From the NCBI GenBank assembly GCA_036506275.1, contig DASXSB010000031.1, positions 7,016 through 71,015 on the forward strand: DNA of 64,000 nt, given 5' to 3'. The position numbers and the translations under genes were made by a program. Positions 48,093-58,693 of the stretch are shown here, in pieces. The notes beneath the pieces were generated by a model. The model was not told the DNA's origin, searched no databases, and was given only the letters and a program-made list of their open reading frames with translations. The stretch's first letter is position 1, and the number at the start of each line of letters is the position of its first letter. Origin of the DNA: DASXSB01 sp036506275 (GTDB lineage: Bacteria > Methylomirabilota > Methylomirabilia > Rokubacteriales > CSP1-6).

Positions 48093-49315
48093 TCCAGCGC
48101 GACCTCCCTGGAGAACACCGTGAACGAGGAGCGGCGGGTGGCGGCGAGCGCCTCGCTGATCTCGGCGGCGCCGCGGCCGGCGCCCTGACGCAGGAGCACC
48201 TCGAAGAAGCGTGTGTAGAACCAGTCGGGGTAGACCACGACGCTGAAGCGCGCGCGCACGCCGGGCGCGCCCGCGCGCCCCCGATACTCGAGCACCGCCG
48301 TCGCGCCCGGGAGCAGGCGCGTGTCGCTCACCTCGGCGGCGAGGTCGAGGGTGACGTCGCGGGCGATCACCGTCTCCTGCCGCGTTCCCGCCACCACCTG
48401 CCCCGCTCCGTCCACGAGCTCACCGCGCAAGACCACCCGTGGCGTGACGTAGGTCGGAAACGCGTGCCCCACCCCCGTGTTGGTGACGCTCAGGGTGCCG
48501 ATCACGCGATCGCCGTCGCGCGACGGCGGTGACGCCCCGTCGAGCTTGACCGTGATGCCGGAGCGCACCATCTCCGCGTCGTGGATGCCGCGCCACAGAT
48601 GGCGGCGATCCGGCATGTGTCAGTCCTGGCACTGAACCCCCGCCGTCGCGAACCGGCTCGCCGCCCATTCGCGGTACGTGTTCTCGAGCAGCTTGCCGTT
48701 GAGGGCAAAGCCGTCGTCGGTGAACTGATGACATCCGCGGCAGAACTCGGCCGTCAGAAAGGCCGGCGTCCGCGTCACCCCGCGGTGAGGAAGGTTCTCC
48801 CGTGGCGCCGCGCTCGCCGTGCTGCCGTCACGGCGCGGGGGGCCGAACCGCTCGTGGCCGCGCACGTGGCAGCCCGCGCAGGGGATGCCTTTCGGGCGGA
48901 GCGTCGCGTCGAACGCGGGGTTGGGCACGAGGCCGCCGTCCTTCGGCACGAGCGGTCGCTGTTCGAAGAGCGGCGCGTGGCAATTCTGGCAGTCGAGCGC
49001 GCTCCGCGGCTCCTTTTCCAGCATCTCGCGGAGCTGGCCGGCCACCCCCGGTCCCATGGACGCGGCATGAATGCTGCCCCGCCAGTCCGCGTGCTGCACG
49101 GGATGGCAGGTGCCGCACGCCTCCGGTTGCAGCGACGCCTCGACCGGCGTGAAGCGTGACGGCGGAAGTCCCTGCTGCGGAAGAGGCTGCCGCCAGTGTC
49201 GGGTCACGAAATCTTCAGCGGCCAGGGCGAGACCGAACAGGAGCGTGACAAGCGCGGCAAGCACGACACCGAACGGGACGGCGACGGGGACGGAAGAGGC
49301 CGGCACTCGGCGCAT
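48089..49315 (-). CDS. multihaem cytochrome c with an in-frame TGA inside the fifth haem motif
   Basis: A 408-codon gene in one frame, interrupted only by TGA at 48622-48620. The N-terminus is a membrane/signal segment (PVAVPFGVVLAALVTLLFGLALA). Haem motifs CGTCH, CQNCH, CAGCH and CRGCH follow; the fifth reads CQD-TGA-H, where Cys (TGC) is expected, and continues MPDRRHLWRG. The part after the TGA is a complete beta-rich domain (VTNTGVGHAFPT, then PDWFYTRFFEVLL) typical of cytochrome c554-like proteins. So this is a single-base nonsense change, a sequencing error or recoding. The ATG at 49315 has a TAACGT -10 box six bases upstream. Confidence 0.8.
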
Positions 49316-49321
49316 CGCCCT

Positions 49322-49327
49322 ACGTTA
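49322..49327 (-). promoter_or_regulatory. -10 box of a predicted leaderless cytochrome transcript
   Basis: Minus-strand TAACGT, then AGGGCG, then the ATG at 49315. Confidence 0.5.
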
Positions 49328-49372
49328 CCAGCCGTGCTCTCCCGATGGCATTCGTCGTGCAGTTTCGAGTCC

Positions 49373-49378
49373 TAGCCT
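49373..49378 (+). promoter_or_regulatory. -10 box of a predicted leaderless SRPBCC transcript
   Basis: TAGCCT, six bases, then the GTG at 49385. The hexamer fits TANNNT only, so the evidence is the repeated spacing seen at other genes. Confidence 0.4.
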
Positions 49379-49384
49379 CTGGAT

Positions 49385-50170
49385 GTGAAGGTCTTTCACC
49401 AACACCCGACGACGAGGGACAGGACCATGGTGATGAGACACAGCCCATTCGAGCTACAACCGTCGGCCGCCGCCGAGGGATCGAGCCGTCGCGCCGGGGG
49501 CGACTACGCGAGGGGAGTCAACGTCGGTCAGGGTGAGCGCTGGGCGTCGGTGTTGGCAGGGGCCGCGCTCGCCGTCTACGGCATCACGCGCGCGTCGTGG
49601 GCGGGGCTCGCGCTCGCGGTGGTGGGCGGGACGCTCGTCTATCGTGGCGCCAGCGGCCGCTGCCAGCTCTACTCGGCGCTCGACATCGACCGCGCGCATC
49701 CGGGCGTGCGGCAGGGCAACCTCGGGATCAAGGTCGATCAGGCGGTGCTCGTCAACGCGCCGGCCGACCGCTTGTTCCGGTTCTGGCGCAACCTGGAAAA
49801 CCTGCCGCGCATCATGTCGAACGTCGAGTCCGTGCGCACAGAGAGTCCCATGCGGTCGCACTGGGTCGTGCGCGGGCCCGCCGGGAAGGCGTTCGAGTGG
49901 GACGCGGAGGTCATCAACGAGGTGCCCAACGAGACCATCGCGTGGCGCTCGGTGGGTCACCCCGACGTCGAGCACGCGGGCTCGGTGCGTTTCGAGCCTG
50001 CTCCCGACGGCGGCACGGTCGTGCGCGTGTCGCTCCAGTACGACCCTCCCGCGGGCGTGATCGGCGGCGTCATCGCCGCCTCCACGTGGCTCGGCGACGC
50101 GGGGCAACGGATCGACGAAGATCTCACGAACTTCAAGCAGGCGGTGGAGTCCGGTCGCATCGCGGCCTGA
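49385..50170 (+). CDS. membrane-anchored SRPBCC (START-like) domain protein with DUF2892-like N-terminus
   Basis: A 261-residue protein. Residues about 50-110 form a DUF2892/YgaP-type double membrane segment (GQGERWASVLAGAALAVYG, then GLALAVVGGTLVYRGASGRC). Residues 115-255 form an SRPBCC cyclase/dehydrase-like pocket domain (LVNAPADRLFRFWRNLENLPRIM, VVRGPAGKAFEWDAEV, VRVSLQYDPPAGVIGG). Family members are general stress or lipid-pocket proteins of unknown ligand. The GTG at 49385 is taken from the -10 spacing; ATG at 49427, after a GAGGGACAGG sequence, is the other option. Confidence 0.8.
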   Translation: MKVFHQHPTTRDRTMVMRHSPFELQPSAAAEGSSRRAGGDYARGVNVGQGERWASVLAGAALAVYGITRASWAGLALAVVGGTLVYRGASGRCQLYSALDIDRAHPGVRQGNLGIKVDQAVLVNAPADRLFRFWRNLENLPRIMSNVESVRTESPMRSHWVVRGPAGKAFEWDAEVINEVPNETIAWRSVGHPDVEHAGSVRFEPAPDGGTVVRVSLQYDPPAGVIGGVIAASTWLGDAGQRIDEDLTNFKQAVESGRIAA

Positions 50171-50232
50171 GCGCCTTTCTCGTCAAGCGCCGGCACGGAG
50201 CCCTTTTCGCGGCCCGTGCCGGCGCCTTGCGG

Positions 50233-50238
50233 TACAGT
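50233..50238 (+). promoter_or_regulatory. -10 box for the M1 aminopeptidase gene
   Basis: TACAGT; transcription would start near 50245, leaving a leader with GGAGG eight bases before the GTG start. Confidence 0.45.
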
Positions 50239-50273
50239 ACCCCTCGCACCATCTTCGAACGGAGGCCCTCGCT

Positions 50274-52889
50274 GTGGATCCCTACCGCTTGCCGCGTCAC
50301 GTGCTGCCGGTCCGCTACGACATCCGTCTCGAGCCCGACCTCACCACCGCGACCTTCACCGGCGACGAGACAATCACGGTCACCGTCACCGAGCCCACCG
50401 CCGAGATCTGGCTGAACGCGGTGGACCTTGCAATCGACGAGGTGTCGGTGGTGAGGGATGGCGGCGCGCCCGTGATGGGGACGGCGTCGCTGGAGGACTC
50501 CACGGAGCGATGCCGGCTCGCCTTCGCGGAAAAAATTCCGGCGGGGACGGCCCGGCTGCGCCTCCGCTTCCGGGGCACGCTCAACGACAAGCTGCGCGGG
50601 TTCTATCGGAGCACGTACAAGGACGCGAGCGGCGCCACCCGCACGCTCGCCGCCACCCAGTTCGAGGCCACCGACGCCCGGCGCGCCTTTCCCTGCTGGG
50701 ACGAGCCGTCGTTCAAGGCCGTGTTCGCCTCCACCCTCGTCGTCGATCCCGCGCTCACCGCCGTCTCCAACACCGGCATCGTTCGCGAGACGCGCGAGGG
50801 CGCGCGCAAGGCGCTCACGTTCGCCGACACGATCAAGATGTCGACCTATCTCGTGGCGTACGTGGTGGGGGAGCTGGAGGCGACGGAGCCTGTGGCCGTG
50901 GGTCGCACGGCCCTCCGCGTGTGGTGCGTCCCCGGCAAGCTGCGCCTCGCGTCCTTCGGCCGTGAGATCGCGGCCGTGTCGCTCGACTTCTTCGAGCGCT
51001 ACTACGGCCTCCCCTATCCGGGCGACAAGCTCGACCTCCTCGCCATTCCCGACTTCGCGGCGGGCGCGATGGAGAACCTGGGCGCCATCACGTTTCGCGA
51101 GACGGCGCTCCTCGTCGACGAGAAGGCGGCCACCCACGGCGAGCTCGAGCGCGTGGCGGACGTGGTCGCTCACGAGAACGCCCACATGTGGTTCGGTGAC
51201 CTCGCGACGATGAGCTGGTGGAACGGCATCTGGCTCAACGAGGCGTTCGCGACGTTCATGGAGATGTTGGCCGTCGACGCCTGGAAGCCGGACTGGGATC
51301 GGTGGACCACGTTCGGCGTGTCGCGCGCGGCCGCGTTGACGGTGGACGGGCTGCACGCCACGCGCCCCATCGAGTTCGCCGTGCACGCGCCCCGCGATGC
51401 CGACGCCATGTTCGACGTGCTCACCTACGAGAAAGGCGCCTCCGTGCTCCGCATGCTGGAGCAGTACCTGGGTCCGGACGTCTTCCGGGAGGGGATTCGC
51501 ACGTACCTGCGCCGTCACGCCTACGGCAACACGGAGACGGCCGATCTGTGGGCCGCCCTCGGCGAAGCCTCGCGCCAACCGATTCCCGACGTCATGGACG
51601 GGTGGATCTTCCGTCCCGGCTATCCGCTCGTGAGCGCGCGCCTCGATGGCGCCGACCTCGTGCTGTCGCAGCAGCGCTTCAACTATCTTCCCGCTCCGCT
51701 CCCGGCCGGGACGCCGGGCACCGCCAACCGCCCGGAGACGCCGGCGGGAGGCGCCCGCCCGCACTGGCAGGTGCCGATCCAGATCCGCGTGCGCGCACGC
51801 GGCGCCGACACCTCGCGCCGTGTGCTCCTCGCCGAGGGCGAGGCGCGCGTTCGCCTCCCCGACGGCTTCGACTCCGCGCTCGTGAACGAGGGCGGTCACG
51901 GCTTCTATCGCGTCCGGTACGCGCCCGAGCTGCGCCAGCGCCTGCTGGCGCGGCTCGACGGCCTCGCCCCCATCGAGCGATTCAATCTCCTCAACGACGC
52001 GTGGGCGGCCACCCTCGCCGGGCTCATCCCCATCGCGGACTACGTGGACCTCACCGCGCGCTTCCGCGGCGAGCGCGACAAGAACGTGTGGGCGATCGTG
52101 AACGCCTCGTTCGCGGCGTTCAACCGCGTGATCGACGCCGACGATCGGCCGCGGCTGGAGGCGCTCGTGCGCGATCGCGTGAGCCCGATGGTGGCCGAGC
52201 TCGGATGGGAGCCGCGTTCCGGCGAGAGCGACCTCGTGCGCCAGCTCCGCGGCGATCTCCTCCGTGTGCTCGGGGTGCTCGGCAACGACGCCGGCTGCCA
52301 CGCCAAGGCCGCCGAGCTCTACGCGGTGGCTCGGCGTGATCCCCAGGCCGTGGATCCCAACGTCCTGCCCGCGCTCATCGCCATCCTCGCCCACGCCGGC
52401 GACGCCCGGCGCTACGACGAATTCCTGACTGCCTTCCGATCGGCGGCCACGCCCCAGGAAGAGCAGCGCTACCTCTATGCGCTGGCCGCGTTCCGGACCG
52501 TGCCGCTCCTCGAGCAGACGCTCGCTCGCACCGTGAACGGCGAGATCCGCACCCAGGATGCGCCGTTCGTCGTGCGCGCCGTCCTCATGAACGTCTATGG
52601 CCGGGAGCCGGCGTGGCGGTTCGTCAAGACCAACTGGGACACCATGGATCGGCAGTACCCCAAGAACGGGCTGCGACGGATGTGCGACGGCGTCATCGCC
52701 CTCGCCACCCCGGAGCTCGAGCGCGACGTCCACACGTTCTTCGCCGAGCGCCACATCGACCTCGGCGGCCGCACGCTCGAGCAGTACCTGGAGCAGCTGC
52801 GGGTGGCGGTCACTTTCCGCGAGCGTGATGGCAAGGCTCTGTCGGCGGCGCTGGCCGGCGTCGGCGACGCCGCGCGGGGGACCCGATGA
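50274..52889 (+). CDS. M1-family zinc aminopeptidase
   Basis: An 871-residue M1 aminopeptidase, cytoplasmic, trimming N-terminal residues from peptides. The substrate-anchoring GAMENLGAITFRE lies near residue 263 and the zinc site HENAHMWFGDLATMSWWNGIWLNEAFATF near residue 300 (HExxH plus Glu 19 residues on). The C-terminal ERAP1-like helical domain runs from about residue 530. GGAGG lies 8 bases before the GTG at 50274. The stop overlaps the Spy-like gene as ATGA. Confidence 0.94.
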   Translation: MDPYRLPRHVLPVRYDIRLEPDLTTATFTGDETITVTVTEPTAEIWLNAVDLAIDEVSVVRDGGAPVMGTASLEDSTERCRLAFAEKIPAGTARLRLRFRGTLNDKLRGFYRSTYKDASGATRTLAATQFEATDARRAFPCWDEPSFKAVFASTLVVDPALTAVSNTGIVRETREGARKALTFADTIKMSTYLVAYVVGELEATEPVAVGRTALRVWCVPGKLRLASFGREIAAVSLDFFERYYGLPYPGDKLDLLAIPDFAAGAMENLGAITFRETALLVDEKAATHGELERVADVVAHENAHMWFGDLATMSWWNGIWLNEAFATFMEMLAVDAWKPDWDRWTTFGVSRAAALTVDGLHATRPIEFAVHAPRDADAMFDVLTYEKGASVLRMLEQYLGPDVFREGIRTYLRRHAYGNTETADLWAALGEASRQPIPDVMDGWIFRPGYPLVSARLDGADLVLSQQRFNYLPAPLPAGTPGTANRPETPAGGARPHWQVPIQIRVRARGADTSRRVLLAEGEARVRLPDGFDSALVNEGGHGFYRVRYAPELRQRLLARLDGLAPIERFNLLNDAWAATLAGLIPIADYVDLTARFRGERDKNVWAIVNASFAAFNRVIDADDRPRLEALVRDRVSPMVAELGWEPRSGESDLVRQLRGDLLRVLGVLGNDAGCHAKAAELYAVARRDPQAVDPNVLPALIAILAHAGDARRYDEFLTAFRSAATPQEEQRYLYALAAFRTVPLLEQTLARTVNGEIRTQDAPFVVRAVLMNVYGREPAWRFVKTNWDTMDRQYPKNGLRRMCDGVIALATPELERDVHTFFAERHIDLGGRTLEQYLEQLRVAVTFRERDGKALSAALAGVGDAARGTR

Positions 52890-53479
52890 GCGGCCATACA
52901 CCGGTGACGGCGAACGGCGTGACGATGCGGAGGGGGGCGGGCGGAGCGATGATGCGGATTGCGGCGAGCGGCGTGATCGTGATCGTAGCGGCGGTGCTCG
53001 CGACGGGGGCGACGGTGCGCGCGCAGCACAGCGGACCGCGGCATGCCGGTCACGACACCGCCCAGATGTGCGAGCGCGAGTTCCAGACGGTGGTCGGCGA
53101 AGGCCTCGGCTTCGGCATGGCCTTCGCGGCCGACAAGAACGGCTATCCGGGCCCTCGGCACGTGCTGGAGCTGAAGCACCGGCTGCGCCTGACTCCGGCC
53201 CAGGAGGCGCGCACGCAGGCGCTGCTCGACGAGATGTTCGCGCAATCCCGCCCGCGGAGCGCGCGTCTGCTGGAGGCGGAGCGCCGGCTCGGGCAGCTCT
53301 TCGCGGCCAGCGGCGCCGACGAGGCGGCGGTGGCGCGCACGGTGGCCGAAGTCGAGCGGGCGCGCGCCGACGTTCGCCTCGTCCATCTCCTCTTCCACCT
53401 GCGCACGCGCGACGTCCTCACCGCCGCCCAGCGCGAGGAGTACCGGCGCGCCCGCTGGGACGCTCCCGACCACCGATAG
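52886..53479 (+). CDS. Spy/CpxP-like periplasmic protein
   Basis: A 197-residue exported protein. The signal peptide is residues 23-46 (MRIAASGVIVIVAAVLATG), so the ATG at 52949 or 52952 (with GGAG just upstream) may be the real start; the ATG at 52886 is reported because it overlaps the aminopeptidase stop as ATGA. The mature part is helical with LTPAQ and LTAAQ motifs (LKHRLRLTPAQEARTQ and RDVLTAAQREEYRRAR), as in Spy and CpxP, which are envelope chaperones or stress sensors. Confidence 0.72.
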   Translation: MSGHTPVTANGVTMRRGAGGAMMRIAASGVIVIVAAVLATGATVRAQHSGPRHAGHDTAQMCEREFQTVVGEGLGFGMAFAADKNGYPGPRHVLELKHRLRLTPAQEARTQALLDEMFAQSRPRSARLLEAERRLGQLFAASGADEAAVARTVAEVERARADVRLVHLLFHLRTRDVLTAAQREEYRRARWDAPDHR

Positions 53480-53491
53480 CCGCCGACGACG

Positions 53492-53884
53492 ATGGAGCGC
53501 TTCGTGCTGATCTGCCTGGGGGGCGCGATCGGCACCGGCCTCCGCTATCTGACCGCGGTGGCGGCCGTGAGATGGTTCGGTCCCGAGTTGCCGTACGGGA
53601 CACTGATCGTGAACCTTGTGGGCTCTTTCTTGATCGGGTTCGTCCAGCAGATGAGCGTCGAGACCGTGCTCGTTCCCGAGGACGCGCGCCTCTTCCTGAG
53701 CACCGGCATCATGGGCGGCTTCACGACGTACTCCGCGTTCAGCTACGAGACCGTGCGGCTCGTGCAGGTGGGGGCCTGGCTCTACGCCGGCCTCAACGTC
53801 GTCGTCACCACCGCCGCCTGCCTCGCCCTGTGCGCGCTCGGCATGACGCTCGCCCGCTCACTTCTCTCCGCGCGCCTGACCTGA
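53492..53884 (+). CDS. crcB: fluoride ion exporter CrcB/Fluc
   Basis: A 130-residue inner-membrane protein with four helices that forms the dual-topology fluoride channel. Typical motifs are GGAIGTGLRYL, GTLIVNLVGSFLIGF (with the signature Asn) and STGIMGGFTTYSAFSYE, including the Phe-rich pore segment. It begins 12 bases after the Spy-like gene. No fluoride riboswitch is upstream in this spacing. Confidence 0.94.
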   Translation: MERFVLICLGGAIGTGLRYLTAVAAVRWFGPELPYGTLIVNLVGSFLIGFVQQMSVETVLVPEDARLFLSTGIMGGFTTYSAFSYETVRLVQVGAWLYAGLNVVVTTAACLALCALGMTLARSLLSARLT

Positions 53885-53911
53885 CCTGCACGAGCTACGG
53901 ACCGGCGCCGC

Positions 53912-55219
53912 CTACCCTATCTCGACGCCGAGGGCGACCGATGCGAGGCGGCCGAGGCCGAAAGCGATGAGCCCGGATGCGACCCCGAGCGTCGCCACCT
54001 CGAGCCCGGAGCGCACGGCGGAGACGCGACCGAGGCGTCCCTTGAGAGCGCCCACGAAGAAGAGCGCCGCCACCGTGAGGAGCGCGGAGAGCGCGAGAGC
54101 CCGGATCACGTCGGAGAGGACGAAAGGAAGGAGCGGCACCGCCGCGAAGAGGCCGAACGCGATGCCCATGACGAGCGAGTCCCGAACCGGCGAGCCGAGC
54201 CGCTGGGGGGCGAGGCCGAGCTCGAACGTCGAAAGGGTAGCGAGCAGTAGCTCCGGATGCCGCGCGATGCGGCGGGCGACCTCGACGGCGTCGCCGCGGG
54301 ACATGCCGCGCGCGGTGAGGGCCGCAATCAGCTCCGCGATCTCCTCCCCCGCGTGCTCCCGGATCTCGCGGCGCTCGCGCGCCAGCTCGGCCTCGTAAAG
54401 CTGGCGCTGGGCGCGGGACGACACGAACGTCCCGATCGACATGGCGAGGATCCCGGCCACGGCGGACACGGCGCCCGCGAGGAGAACGACCAGGTGATCG
54501 GCGCCGGCCGCCGCCAGCCCCGCCACCACTGCGGACGTCGACACGAGGCCGTCCTGGGCGCCGAACACGACCTCTCGGATCGAGGAGAGCCGCTCGATCC
54601 GCTTCGGCTCGGTAGCCAGCTCTCGCACGTGAGCGCGCCCGTCGCGGGTGCGCAGCGGCGCGGTCAGCGCCGGCGCGTCGCGCCCCGATGCCGCGTCGAG
54701 TAAGGGGGCCGTGTCGCGCCCCGGCGTCGCCTCACGCCCGGGCGCTGTCTCCGGCGCAGGGATCGCGTCGCCGGCGAGCGTCGTCTCCCGCCCCGGTGCC
54801 GCCCCCCGCATCGCGGAGGCCGCGGTCGCGGCCAGGCGCGCGAGGGCGGCGCGGAACATGTCGCGGTGATAGCGCTCGCGCTCGAGAGCGAGCCGGAACG
54901 AGGCGGCTGCGTCTTGCCGCCCTTCTTCCTCCGCCTCGCGGATCATGCGCGGCAAGGTGACCTCGATCTCCTGCACCTCGCCTCGCGCGGCCACCTCGAG
55001 GTTCTCGCGGGTGGAACGGATTGCGCCCATGGTGCGCAAATGGGTCAGGGCGTGGACGGTCTCCGCGCCGGCCGCCTCGAAGAACAGCTCGGCCACCTCG
55101 GGGTGGCCTTCCTGAAGCGCCTGCATACCGTAGGCGACGTAACGGCGGTTGGCGTCGGCTTCGCCGGCCAGGGCCACGTGGAGGTTCGCGTCGGTCCGGC
55201 CCTGGGCGTGCGGCGCCAT
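53912..55219 (-). CDS. mbfA: membrane-bound ferritin MbfA-like (erythrin domain plus VIT1 domain)
   Basis: A 435-residue fusion. Residues 10-140 form a rubrerythrin-type four-helix domain with iron ligands in GEADANRRYVAY, GAETVHALTHL and RERYHRDMF (two ExxH motifs). Residues 215-435 form a VIT1/CCC1 membrane transporter domain (REVVFGAQDGLVSTSAVVAGL), with about five helices. This is the layout of MbfA, which exports iron from the cytoplasm and lowers peroxide stress in alpha-proteobacteria. The linker of about 70 residues is rich in Gly, Arg, Ala and Pro and repeats PGREAT/PGRDTAP-type units, an unusual feature. Divergent from the sensor kinase; TAAAAT lies six bases before the ATG. Confidence 0.9.
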   Translation of the reverse strand: MAPHAQGRTDANLHVALAGEADANRRYVAYGMQALQEGHPEVAELFFEAAGAETVHALTHLRTMGAIRSTRENLEVAARGEVQEIEVTLPRMIREAEEEGRQDAAASFRLALERERYHRDMFRAALARLAATAASAMRGAAPGRETTLAGDAIPAPETAPGREATPGRDTAPLLDAASGRDAPALTAPLRTRDGRAHVRELATEPKRIERLSSIREVVFGAQDGLVSTSAVVAGLAAAGADHLVVLLAGAVSAVAGILAMSIGTFVSSRAQRQLYEAELARERREIREHAGEEIAELIAALTARGMSRGDAVEVARRIARHPELLLATLSTFELGLAPQRLGSPVRDSLVMGIAFGLFAAVPLLPFVLSDVIRALALSALLTVAALFFVGALKGRLGRVSAVRSGLEVATLGVASGLIAFGLGRLASVALGVEIG

Positions 55220-55242
55220 GCCGGCATTTTATAGTGGAAACC
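55220..55242. promoter_or_regulatory. 23-base divergent intergenic region with two overlapping leaderless -10 boxes
   Basis: Plus strand: TATAGT (55230-55235), seven bases, GTG of the sensor kinase. Minus strand: TAAAAT (55231-55226), six bases, ATG of mbfA. The boxes overlap by two base pairs. This mirrors the arrangement at 31983-32000. Confidence 0.65.
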
Positions 55243-58659
<3,417 letters not shown>

Positions 58660-58680
58660 CGGCCCCCGCGCGGCCCGTGA

Positions 58681-58686
58681 TACGGT
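58681..58686 (+). promoter_or_regulatory. possible -10 box of a leaderless transcript for the protease fusion
   Basis: TACGGT, seven bases, then the ATG at 58694. It matches TANNNT only. Confidence 0.35.
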
Positions 58687-58693
58687 CCCGGCG

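Noticed and set aside
48620..48622. Reading the cytochrome as two separate genes
   Set aside because: The second part would begin with an ATG that is the Met of the CxxCHMP motif, in the same frame and with no ribosome site; one interrupted gene explains everything.
53480..53491. Fluoride riboswitch before crcB
   Set aside because: Only 12 bases separate crcB from the preceding gene, too few for the aptamer.
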